DNA of 64,000 bases, taken from positions 1,054,001 to 1,118,000 of the forward strand of contig NC_065530.1 of assembly GCF_020184175.1 (NCBI RefSeq), given 5' to 3'. The DNA comes from Aphis gossypii. Taxonomy: Eukaryota > Arthropoda > Insecta > Hemiptera > Aphididae. The position numbers and the translations under genes are program-made. A model generated the notes under the pieces. That model was not told the origin of the DNA. It did no database searches and saw only the letters and a list, made by a program, of their open reading frames with translations. Shown piece after piece: positions 36,699 through 48,120 of this stretch (its first letter is position 1; every line of letters starts with the position of its first letter).

Positions 36699-39600
36699 TA
36701 TAAATACATCGATCTTGCTGAATAAGAATGATGGAAATTATTAAGATTTAGATTTGAATGCTCTAGATAAACATGAGAAAATACCATAAAATGAACCTAA
36801 AAAATAATATATACTCAATAATATTGTTCTATATAATATATACCATCGATTTCATCAATCAACAATAAATCTAGTAGATATTATATTTTTTAGTGCTTAG
36901 TACTTAAATATTTTGAATCGACAGAGTGACCCCCCTCCCCCCCAAAAAAAATAATACCGTACTGTAGAAATATAGTCCCAAATTGTCTCTCAGTTTTAGA
37001 GATAAACAATGTAGGTGTAAAATGTGCATATTTTATAATACGTTATAATATTTTTTTCGCATATCGTTCTTTCAACGATAATGCTAGTCAAAAACTAAAA
37101 ATAATACATTTGTGCAAAACATCATAATATTAGAATGATACATTTATTATTATAAATCTTCAACCAATAATGATAGCGTTGTGAAATGATAATTATATTC
37201 TAATTGTCACTTTAAATAGTGAAAATCTACATAATTTAATATAGTATATGTATAATTGTATAATATTATTAGCAATTCTCTTCATAAATATTTTGAGTTT
37301 AAATGTTAATAAAATTAAGTATTCAAGCTACTATAACTGTTATATTATACTATTATAATTTTGTATTGATTAAACACAATAAAATTTTTAAAACATTTAA
37401 GCTAATTATTATTAGCATTATCTATTCACCTAATTTAATAGTAAAGAATACAGACTCAAATTTAATTTAATTTAATTTATTAGTCATAAAAGACCATCGG
37501 ACTACATAATTTAATTTTTGAATATAAGAAAATGATTATTGTAGCTTATATATTTAGCTCATATTCCTTACAGTAGTTATTTTTTTGATAAGGTTCGCTT
37601 TTAAATTAAGAGTTATAAGGATTACGGTTGACAGATTCTGATAAATAACAAGGAATACTCAGTTATCACCTTTTCTTTTCAAATGATGTCAGTTGGTTTT
37701 ATTTTATATGAATTACAAGTATAAAGATTAAAGGTGTATAATACATTTGCGTTTATAGTTTTACTTTTACGATGATTAGGTACCAAACTTTTCAATTAAA
37801 TTTTAATGTTTTAAAATTATATATACATAATATGTGATATTATGTATTATGATTTATGATTATTAAAAATGAAATCAAACATACGATGACAAATAGAGTA
37901 TATTAGTATAAGCTATGTGTAGACATTTCTATTTATAAATGGCATTCAAAGTGTGTTTTTTTATGTATATTCACTGATTTGGCATCTAAAACGCTTGTTA
38001 AAGTGTAATCCCGCAACAGATGTCAATAAACTAAATTAAATAAAACAATAATAAAAGTGTATAATATTATGTTGTTGTAAATAAATGCAAATATAATTTG
38101 GTATACTGTATTAAAGTAACTAGTGTAATAAGTAATGACAAACACGGTTTTAGAAATAGTTGACTATTATAAATGAAAATAATTATAAAATAAAATACCT
38201 ATATGCTATATAATATGATCATAAATATTTAAATCGTGTTTTCTCGAAATACCAATGCTATGTAAAATCGTGAAATATTAACAGCAATTATCGATTCAAT
38301 TTCAATTTACATACATTTACATATTCTACAAATATATTTTATGACTAGCATTAATAATCCAATTATCACGCATATTGGAATTTATTTAAACGCCGTATAT
38401 TACAAAAGGCATTCATTTAATTATTACTGTTCTCTATTTTAAAATCTGCAATGGGCCGTATGTATACCGAAGTTGTATATAAAATAAAAATTAACTTGTT
38501 AACATACAAATTATTTAAATTGATTGACTTATGTGGTTGTCCCTTAACCGTTATAATGCTGTGGATACCATAATTATATTATATTATTGTATATTATGTT
38601 TACTAGACAAAAATGTATGAAATATTTAAAACAGTTCTTTCAATCTTAGAAATTATGATTTTACTACTATTTTAGTGTCAATTAAAATTATATACTTATA
38701 CTTAGTGTAACATTATAAACAATCATTGTTATTGTTATTTATTCATTTTTTAAAAAGATTAAAAACATGCTTTTCAACTATAATATATATATTATATATA
38801 TATATAAGTATAAATATTTTAGAAGATGTTTTAATTGCATTGTTTGTATAAAAACACTACCTTTTTAGATCTTCATTTTTTAAGAATACACTTATACAGA
38901 AATAAACTTTTCTCGGGGAACAAAGTATAATAATTGTATGAATTCTGTTTAAAATAAAGTAAAAATTAAATATCATTGTTACTCCAATAGACATTCATTT
39001 GATCTTAAGATTAAAATCTGAAACAACAATAAAAAAACAAACAAAAAAAAAAAAAAAAATCTGGTTCTAAAACAACGATTTCCACTAATGAAAAAAGGAG
39101 ATGGGAACATATATTTTTTATTGTGTTTACTCAATGAAATTTAATCAATGGTATAAAATCAAGTCGACTGTGTTTAATATTTCTGATTTATCACATTTGC
39201 TACAACACTATTATATAAATATTATTATGTATACCTATACGTATTCAATATTTGAACTTCAAAGAACATATATGATATGATCATTAACGATCATATATTT
39301 TTCTCTGTGAATTTATAAAATAAATTATACAAATACAAATTTGTTTCATTAATTTAATGCGATTATTTAATATCAATGATTATATATATATTGGTGTGTA
39401 TAGTATAATAAGCCTATCACCGAATTTAAAATTTGGCTGAATGTAAATGTTGACGAATCATCAGAATAAACGTTAAATATATAAACGTAACAGTTCTTGT
39501 GTAACTAAAAACTAAAAAATGCGTTGGAAATCTATGTTGCTGCATTGCTGCAGGTTGTTCAATTAATAATACGTAGCGAAAGAAGAAAATTAAGTAAGCA

Positions 39601-42370
39601 GTACGGATAGGTATACATAGGAAAAAATATGAATAATGTAGAAAGAGTTATGGCCATAATTTCGTTGAGCATAAATAATAAAAAGTAAAAAAAAAAAATG
39701 ACGTTGGCTACGTCGTTTGTGAATTATATGCACATCAGAAGAAGAGGAGAAACTTTATCAAGTTTGCGTATATTATCCTACATTTATCGTATTATATGCG
39801 AACACGCGTATGAATCTATACATCCAGCAGTCTAGAGTGTTGCATCGATGATTGAAGTATAGACGCATTATCGGCATCTATATTAGCATAGATTGCAAAA
39901 TACAATAGCAGACGACGTTAACTTATATAGCATAGCAAAATCTTTTATTAAATCGCTCATCATACCGAAAATCCGATTATATCATAGGTTTATAACTCAA
40001 ACTATATATAATTTATTATAAATGTTATATATCCATTATTACTATCACATAATATTACAATTTATTTTTTACCATTTAGTTACTATTTTTACACTAAATT
40101 CCAATTCACATTCCCAAAAAGTTAACATTTCCCTATAAAATTATTCTTTGATAACAAACGTTATTTAAATTCAAGGTTAATCAGCCAAGATATTAAATTG
40201 TACATTCAAGACCGTATACATAGTGTGTTTATTTTATAGGTTGTATATTATATTGTTATTAAAATTATAAAAATAAGTAAAATATATGATAACTAATATG
40301 TAATAAAAAATAACAAAATAATATTTATAGTATTTTATATTCATCTATAGATTAGCAATATAGCATAATAGGTACACTTTTTAAAATAAATACATTTAAT
40401 AAAAAACATTTATATAATTGATATTTGATACACAAATTTTTTGTGGAAAACTAAAATTAATTTGAATAACGTAATGTATTATAAATTATACCTAATATAG
40501 TTTCTTATAATTTTAATTTTATACTAAGATTAGTAACTGTATCATAGAAATTATTAAAATACTATGATAAACTATGATATCATCATCTATCGGTAATCAA
40601 ATTTATAAATTTTAACCAATTACCTATTGACTAAAAGTTTGTGGGGTTATTATTGAACTAGTATCTAAAATATAGGTAACAATAATTTCATAAAATAGGT
40701 ATAAGTAATAATTTTTAGTAACGATTTTTTGTTTTAATAAATTTTCGTCTCTACAAAGCTTAACACAGAGATTTCAAATTACATATAATAGTCATATTAT
40801 TACAATGACTGTTATCATATTATTATATTATTGTAGTCACTGTGGAATATTGTTATTAAATAAATTGTTTATGTATTATATTACTAATAAATCATTATGA
40901 CATCTGGGCGAACCACCGTCTTTTGGGATTTTTTTTTTAGTTTAATCCGCATTATAATATTAAGTGATCCGATAGACCTATACCACTGTTCACCTTAAAT
41001 ACGAATCATTTGGTACGACAAAACCGACATTTAAATTTTATAAATTAAACCTGTTGTAATTTTGACGGGTTTATATAAATTAAATAATTCGTGGTTAAAT
41101 CAAGTCCCACCTACATATAATATTATAATACCTACATGATGAATTGGTGAATATATACTATTTGGTACGCAAGACTTAATTATATACATAATATGCTTCG
41201 TATAGAATATTATATGTTAATTTCCTGCACGTCATCTAATTATTGAAAAATATTATTAAGTATAATAATATGTATAATAATAAAAAGGAATATATTTTTG
41301 TTTTAAATATTATTCAAATTTAAGATAAACTATTGTTGATCATCTTTTTACACGTATTAATCTAATTTTTTTTGTAATACATGTACCAATTAGTACCAAT
41401 AACAATTAATTCAGCTATTATAGTTGTAGAGCTATTCAATTAAATTATACAGTTTGTTAATTATTAATAACTAACCATAAAGTCAATAAAGTGTTAAATG
41501 AAGAGGTAAATGGTTTATGAACCATAATACGTGAAAGTATAAGATAATATATTATAATTTAACATATGAAGATAACTATGGATAAGATAGGTCCAAGAAC
41601 CATTTGACAATTTTTTAAATTCCGTCGATAATAGCCTTTTATTGTAGGTAAAATAATAACTACTATAAATATCATAAAAAAAAATACTGACCACATGAAA
41701 AAAAATCTTCCTAAGAAATTCAATATTATAGTTATAAATATAAAAATTAAAAAAAAAGCTATTGAAGGGATCAGCTGTTTATGATGCGTACTGAATTTTA
41801 ATGATTGCTATGGTAGAAAACAAAATACTATTGACATAGTAAATAATATACTAGTGAACAATCTATGTTAAATAGTAATTATTGCTAATAAATCATAATA
41901 TTTTCATTGTATTCGAAAGTCAAATATAAATGGTTAAAATATATTAATCTTTTGAAGCATATTATTGGTATTAACATTAGTAAGTAAATTTGTATTTTTT
42001 TTTTTAAATTTATTTTCATTGAACAATAAAAAAAAAATGCTAACAATCAAACATTATAATATCGAAATGAACAGTTAATATATAATATATAACGGAGTTT
42101 AAAGCAGTTTTTAGTTTCTTTTTTTTGTATTTGAGTACTTTGTTTTGAGAAGTCACTTAAGTATTATAGTAAAAAAATATGTACATAGTCTCAATTGCTA
42201 TTTATTTGTTTTTTTTTTTTTTTTAATTTGATATTATACCTTCAGAGATATTCAAGATATTCAATGTTTTTGATATTATAAATGAAATAACTAAATAATG
42301 TTAATTGATTAAACACATTGTTAATTATAATATTTATGTGTATTCTTAGATTTGTTCCATAACTTACAAA
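36699..42370. other. AT-rich gene desert
   Basis: Over 5.6 kb is very AT-rich, with no open frame of 60 codons and no credible exon. A C-run at about 36930-36945 follows GAGTGA and may be the edge of another repeat. Poly-A is near 39040-39058 and poly-T near 42210-42224. I see no recognisable element. Confidence 0.6.
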
Positions 42371-42375
42371 AACCT

Positions 42376-42387
42376 TATATAAATAAA
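42376..42387 (+). promoter_or_regulatory. TATA-like element upstream of the four-exon gene
   Basis: TATATAAATAAA lies 35-46 bases upstream of the ATG at 42422. A start about 25-30 bases downstream of it would leave a leader of roughly 10-20 bases. TA-rich background makes this a weak call on its own; its position before a well-supported gene is what raises it. Confidence 0.35.
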
Positions 42388-42421
42388 GATTTTGTAATAC
42401 TTTTTGGAAAGTGACAAGAAA

Positions 42422-42428
42422 ATGGAAG
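42422..42428 (+). CDS. Coding exon 1 (7 bases) of the four-exon gene
   Basis: ATG GAA G then GTAAGA. Joined to exon 2 it gives Met-Glu-Asp-Glu. It is chosen because it supplies a start codon, a good donor and the right phase, with a TATA-like element just upstream. Another first exon further left cannot be excluded. Confidence 0.5.
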
Positions 42429-44495
42429 GTAAGATAAATTATATCTATATTTGATTATACCTATCAGTATCAGAATAGCGTACAGTAATTTAGTTCAAAC
42501 GAAAACATCCAGCATATATAATATATATATTATATTTTTTCAATTTGACGTTTTACTAAAATCAAACATCGTAATTCTAATATAAAAAACACCTATTATT
42601 CGTTTAGTTGTCTCAGTTAATTTTAAGTAAAATACCAATTATTGTGCGAAAATCAATTTTATAATTCTTTCTTCGTCTCTTGCGCTCATTATCATTATAT
42701 TGTTTTATGAAAAACAATACAGAAGAATAAGGGAATGAGCTCCATCTTTTAATTATATACTTTAAATATGTTGGTAAAAATGTTGTTTTAAATTTGTTCA
42801 ATTTGGTGCCAGTTAGTACAATATTTTTAAATATATAATATTGCATACCTACAACATTTTTGTTAACACATGCGTTATGTTAATACATTTGGGCTTCGAC
42901 CAGTAATTATTGAAAATAATAAATATCATATTAAATTATAAATAAATATAAATTTATTATAGATCCAAATTTCCAATCAGCTATAATATGTGTTAATAAT
43001 AATAATGAATCCATTTTTTAATAGCGTTTTGAGGCTTGGTCTTTGTTATTTCACATTCTCGCAGACATCAAAACGTTGAATAATTGTCACAGCAAATCAG
43101 GAATAAGTCCAGAACTTATCAAATTCAGCTTGATCTTTGTTACTCAAGCTATATTATATAGTATTTGTCGGTGTGATCTAAACTCAATACTTTGTTAGTG
43201 AGATGGCCTTGTGCATTTATATGTTGTTGCGTAAGGATAATGTATACTATGTATTACGTTACTTGTTTGACTTTTTGGTTTTTCATATTTTAATTAAAAT
43301 TTTCGGTGTCTTATTTGATATGAACATTTCTGTGAAATTTATATTTATCATTAAAGCTGTAAATCTTATATAATATGTACCAGTAAAATAAATGGTTCAT
43401 ACTAACGTCATCTGTAAAGCTTTATTGTATTTATAGATATAATTATATTATTTTTTTTTAGACGAAGTTAAAAACTACTTGAACTTCATTAGAGGTATGG
43501 GTATTAAAGCATGGATTCCTGGATCATCAAAAAGCCTCCCTGAAATGTCTGTAGCAGATCAGTGTCGATCCGGAGTACTCTGTTTAAATTACAAAGGATC
43601 AGACGTCTATAGTACTGAAATACATTTTATTTTCATAGACGATAACACTGTTTTAAGTAAATACTATTGTAATAAATCGTTTTTAGTTCAGGGGAATAAT
43701 AATCGTGCAACAAACGACGAGATGTCAACGGAATTTGTCAGGAATCTAGATAACGGCAGTTCAAAAAACGACAAGGTAACTGAAAACTAAATGAAATATA
43801 ATATAAGTTGTTGTTTACTCAATATTAACCAAAAAACTATGCGTTGCAGTTGTTAGATCGATCCAATGATGATCATGATAATATAACAGTAAATAATTAC
43901 AATCTGAATGTAATTAATATAAAATTACCTGCTGCTGTAGAAAAATTTAAACGTGATGTCGGTATTCAGTGTAATGTTAGTGATATGGCAGATGGTAAAC
44001 TTGAAATATCTAAATTTTCAACAATTCAAAGTCGTTTTAAAAAATCAGTCGAAACAGAAGTAGATGATATTCAAAACGTGAGGAAACAAAGAATAATAAT
44101 GAAACAATGTTACAATGTTTCGTTTAGGACATAACGATATAATAATATAACGATAATTAATATCATACATTTTACAGAAAATATTCTTACCAGAATTAAC
44201 GGGTACGCAGTTTAAACGTGTCGTAAAAGAAAAACTTACAAATGAAGTTAGAGTCGCTAAATGGTATGTTTCTTCATTGCCTAATTGTGTCCCTGTGAAA
44301 AACTCCAACTGTCATCTCGATAAAAAGGCATTGAGATTAGATTACACGGGGAAATTATGGAATGAACTGGATTGCAAAAGTTCACCTGAAATCAAAAAAT
44401 CTGGACTTAGTCCTGGTTTTGTGCAACAGTTAATCAAACAATTTGATGTCCCTCAAAATGCGGAACAGAAATGTCTGAGACGCAGATCGTTATAG
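42422..44495 (+). CDS. Four-exon protein-coding gene, family not recognised
   Basis: Coding exons are 42422-42428, 43462-43775, 43850-44077 and 44178-44495, totalling 867 bases: 288 residues plus TAG. All junctions are GT..AG and every phase matches: G|GTAAGA to tttttttttag|AC rebuilds an Asp codon, and the other two introns (74 and 100 bases) are phase 0. The protein begins MEDEVKNYLNFIRGMGIKAW and ends EQKCLRRRSL. The N-terminal 90 residues look like a compact mixed fold (WIPG.., LCLNYKG.., IHFIFIDD..). The middle is polar and Asn/Asp/Lys-rich, and the C-terminal third is basic (FKRVVKEKL, SPGFVQQLIKQFD). There is no signal peptide, membrane segment, zinc-finger pattern or catalytic motif, so it is probably soluble. 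Amino-acid composition and splice consistency make it a real gene; its function is unknown, and it may be lineage-restricted. The weakest part is the 7-base first coding exon. Confidence 0.72.
43462..43775 (+). CDS. Coding exon 2 of the four-exon gene
   Basis: A T-rich acceptor ends at 43461, and the donor AAG|GTAACT starts at 43776. It carries the N-terminal part, including GMGIKAWIPGSSKSLPEM. If read on past the donor it stops within five codons. Confidence 0.7.
43850..44077 (+). CDS. Coding exon 3 of the four-exon gene
   Basis: Acceptor tgcgttgcag ends at 43849; donor AAC|GTGAGG starts at 44078. There are 76 codons in phase 0: a polar Asn/Asp-rich start, then KFKRDVGIQCNVSDMADGK and a Lys/Glu-rich end. 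Confidence 0.7.
44178..44495 (+). CDS. Coding exon 4 (terminal) of the four-exon gene
   Basis: Acceptor cattttacag ends at 44177; the exon has 105 codons and TAG at 44493-44495. It is the best conserved-looking part by composition, with paired cysteines (LPNCVPVKNSNCHL) and a possible amphipathic helix at FVQQLIKQFD. Confidence 0.72.
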   Translation, partial: KIFLPELTGTQFKRVVKEKLTNEVRVAKWYVSSLPNCVPVKNSNCHLDKKALRLDYTGKLWNELDCKSSPEIKKSGLSPGFVQQLIKQFDVPQNAEQKCLRRRSL

Positions 44496-44960
44496 AATTT
44501 AATCATACTTATATTAAGTTTAATGATAATAGTTAATTGTTACGGACTACTGTTCGTCTAAAGTATGTAAAAAAAAAACAAAATACATTTTTTCTTTTCG
44601 TTTCTCTATCACTGTTGTTTTTGTACTATTATTACTATTATTACGAGCTTTCGACCGGTTTGATACGTCTGTAATCCGGTCATGCACACGAGTAATGTCT
44701 TTATACATTATAAGAAACGACCAAAAATGGGAAGCAACGCTGTTCGTTTATTTATATTCTACTGCACTACGTTACGCGTGTACATATCAATTACGTATAC
44801 GATTATTGTTGTATATTATTATCAAATCCGGTATTCGCGACCGCCATTACGCGAAAAAATAATTAGTCACGTATTTTAGTTTAAAATGTCATAAAATGTA
44901 AATCGGCAGATTTCAATGTAAATATTGTGAAATAAATTTGTACTCAGTGAAAATATTCAT
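44496..44960 (+). other. Probable 3' UTR of the four-exon gene
   Basis: Non-coding sequence follows the TAG to the AATAAA at 44931. A 65-codon frame at 44682-44879 lies within it and is read as incidental. There is a moderately GC-raised segment at 44640-44870. Confidence 0.45.
44931..44936 (+). terminator. Polyadenylation signal AATAAA
   Basis: A canonical hexamer about 435 bases after the stop codon, followed by T/G-containing sequence. The AT-rich background makes AATAAA common, so position after the gene is the main support. Confidence 0.4.
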
Positions 44961-46769
44961 AATATGATCCTTCCTAAATGTAAAATAAACTTAGTGGCCT
45001 ACCAATACCTATATTATAATCTTTAATGATAAACACTAAAAATTTTAGAATAAAATAAAGTATTGGAAACCAATGAATTTTGATATATTTTAAGGGCATA
45101 TTTTTGGTTTTTAAATGAATAACTGTAGAATGCATATTTTATCAGTATATTTTTAGAGTATTAAAGTTTGAGCCATAATAATATTTTACACAATAAAAAT
45201 CCGGTATCGATATAATATAATGGCACACATTAATCTTGGTGTACCTACCTATACACACATAGGTAGTATTATAATATATATCGTGAGCGTACGCGCGCGA
45301 CACGGACAGGTCGGCATTGATAATCGTACATATATAATTATATGATATAATATTTTAATTGTATATAGGAATTGATTTACGATGTTCATATTTCCATTAA
45401 GCGAATGAGGATTTTATGTTTTAGAGAAGAGATGATCGTAGTGTGTCGCGGCGTGTCTACATAAATCATTGGGATCTTTTCTTTTTTTTTTTGTCGCATT
45501 TAATCCCCCGCAACGCGCTGCGAAACGTGTAATCGGCCGACGATTTTTTCACTTTATTTCGTTACACGCGTGATATAATAAGCAAAAAAAAACCGATTAA
45601 AATTACGCGAGTAAAGTGGCATTTATTACCGTCGTCGCCGTCGTCCTTCGGTGTAAAAAAAATATACATGTATGTATATAAATTAATAATATTCCTCACT
45701 TCCTCTATACCTATATGTGCGAATATTATTATAATAATATGTAGTGCGCGGGAGCAAAACCGTCGAGCTGTGCAGCAACGAGAATAGTATAATATTATCA
45801 TCGATGCGGCGTTTTAATTATGCCGTCGCGATTTATAATTACTATGCACGCCAGCACGGTTTCATTCGGTTTTTTAATTCATCCCTAATGGGAAACGCGA
45901 GACGTGTCTCGGACGCGCACACGATTTATGGGTTCGTTTTTATTATCATATAATAATGCATGTAGTGTGCAGCAGTATACACACAGACACATACGCAAAG
46001 ATATCGCATATGCGAAAACCGGCACAGGCACCCATAATTGGATGTGAGTGGATAAGAAAAGAGAAAAAACCATGCGAGGAGTGCATACGTATATATATAT
46101 ATATATATAGATGTGTGTAGTATAGTCGCTTTGGCGAATTTGCATTTTAAATAAGCTTTAAAGCGTATATTTCACTATTATCGCGTATACGTGCGCGCAC
46201 GGTTCATTGGCCGTAAATTAAAACGGAAACAAACGAAAATTAAGAAGAATAACCGATATTATTATTATTATATAATGTTGCTCGTGATAATTTCGTTTTT
46301 CGTAAAATCACGAAACGTTGGTTAAAAGTGACTATTACGGCGGGACGATTCTTTTTATCGTAAAACAATTGATATTCCTATTATATAGTTCCTTACGCCT
46401 AATATGACCATAGCCCATAGAAGCCAAGAAAAAATCAATAGTTATTATTATTAAAAGTATGTTCTAAAATTTAAATTATACTATTTGATAAATTATTAAA
46501 AAACTATATTTAGTTATAAAGAGCAATATTCTATGTGACCAAACATCTCAATGCTTCATAGACTGTTGAGTAGTACCATATCCTAGTGTTACATTCAAAT
46601 AATGTCGTTGTACTTATATAAATTAACTCCTCAATCTCACAAGTACAAAAATAACTTAATCAAACGATAAAAAAACCATCTCATATTTTAGCTATTTTAT
46701 AAGACCGCAGGTAACAATAATATATTTAACTCTAAATAAATTTAGAGTGTAGATTTAAAGGTTGGAACA
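44961..46769. other. Non-coding stretch with CpG-raised patches
   Basis: CpG-raised patches lie at 45285-45315, 45500-45540 and 45760-46070, with microsatellite TA at about 46088-46109. Open frames are low-complexity. No splice-bounded exon was found. Confidence 0.45.
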
Positions 46770-46777
46770 CTATAAAG

Positions 46778-47056
46778 CCGGGATCGGAAATTAAATTCTA
46801 TCGCGGTTAATAAGAAAAACTACATTTCTTGTGCTGAGCCAGTTTTTTTAAAATTTGGCACTCTTGAAGAACAACTAATATACGCAGTGTCTCTAAATTG
46901 GACATCAGTTAATATTTAACGACATTTATTCTTTAAAATCTTTAAATAAACCATAAAGATATATCAAATATCTATTATGTGCTGAAAACTAGCATTAAAA
47001 TAAAATAATATTTTTGGCGGTCCAGTGATTTCCGCTCCGCCTATTGCCGACCCCTA
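46778..47056. mobile_element. hAT-type MITE with degenerate 8-bp target duplication
   Basis: The flanks are CTATAAAG (46770-46777) and CTATAAGG (47057-47064), seven of eight matching. The left end reads CCGGGATCGGAAAT and the right end, read inward, TAGGGGTCGGCAATA. Both fit a degenerate CAGGGGTCGGCAA-type hAT terminus. The 279-base interior has no coding frame. It is older than the element at 36397, judging by the mismatched flanks and ends. Confidence 0.7.
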
Positions 47057-47279
47057 CTATAAGGGGTGCTCAATAAATGAACGCCAACAAATTCAACCCT
47101 AATCTGATAATCAAATGTAACATAATATAAATGGCAGCTACAGCAAAGTTCGACCAGTCGGTGCACCATTGAATCGTAGGACTAAAAAGGGTTGTAGACT
47201 TTTTGGATGAATGTGTTTGTTTGCACGCATGTGTATGCATGATGAACCGCTACCGGATTATTAGTCAAACACACGCGCA

Positions 47280-47345
47280 CACGTGTACCGTATAATATTA
47301 TCATTGCTCCCTGCTGACGGAGGCGGTGTGTTTCGTGTGTTGACT
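47280..47345 (+). other. Candidate non-coding first exon end
   Basis: A CpG/GC-raised segment ends at TTGACT|GTGAGTAAA, a good donor at 47346. It sits just upstream of another first-exon-like ATG at 47415. No promoter motif is clear. Confidence 0.2.
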
Positions 47346-47414
47346 GTGAGTAAATTTACACAGGAAATAGGTCACATAATATCGTATAGTCCCATCGTCG
47401 TCGTCTGTGCTATA

Positions 47415-47479
47415 ATGGCGGCGGACGTTCAAATAAGAATATTATACCGATCGCGTGCTGTCGAAACGTTTTTCCGCTT
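47415..47479 (+). CDS. Candidate short first coding exon
   Basis: An ATG in a GC-raised patch opens MAADVQIRILYRSRAVETFF, then CGCTT|GTAAGA, with the donor at 47480. MAA-type starts followed by a basic, mixed sequence are usual for first exons. No downstream exon was found, and if unspliced the frame stops at once (TAA at 47481). Low certainty. Confidence 0.22.
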
Positions 47480-48120
47480 GTAAGAAGGAACATTATAATT
47501 ATTTTTTTCAAATTCCTTACCACTATTTTTAATATAAATAAACAAATATTCGAGTTTACGCATCCATCACTGGTATATAATATTAGCAAATCCTATTTTC
47601 TTCAACGGCGATATTAGAAATGATGTCGTTGGACATCACCAGGCCATTATTGTATTATTATTATTGTTATTATATATGATATATTATACTAACCTACACT
47701 CGAACAGTCGAATCACAACGTATCTATCCGGTTTTCGATCGTCGTCGTCGTTTGCGCGTGACGATAATAATTAAGTGTCTCTCTTTTTTTCTGTTGCCAA
47801 TAATGCTTATTAAATATACGCAATATACACACAACCGTCGTCTCTGGACTATCGTGGTTCCATTTATTATATTGGCACGGTCGTGCACGATCCACTGCTA
47901 TTTACTCTCACACACACACACGTGCTCGTCTATATATGATCGCGGCTCGCGCTCGAGTATGTGTGGAAAACATAAAAATAAAATCGTCTCCTCGTCATCT
48001 GCCCGGCCGGCGGCGGCGGCCGCGTGTTGAGTGGTAAACGATGTTTCTCTCGCCGAGATTTTTATCGTGTCGGACACGTTTTTCTTCGTTGAGCACTTTA
48101 CCCGTAGGTTCGTTTTATAC
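47480..48120. other. CpG-rich patch, possible promoter/leader
   Basis: About 47930-48110 includes a GGCGGCGGC run and a GTAAAC donor-like site near 48032. An ATG at 48041 starts a Ser/Arg-rich, acid-free peptide (MFLSPRFLSCRTRFSSLSTL). That composition recalls a mitochondrial presequence, but no supported donor follows. Confidence 0.2.
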
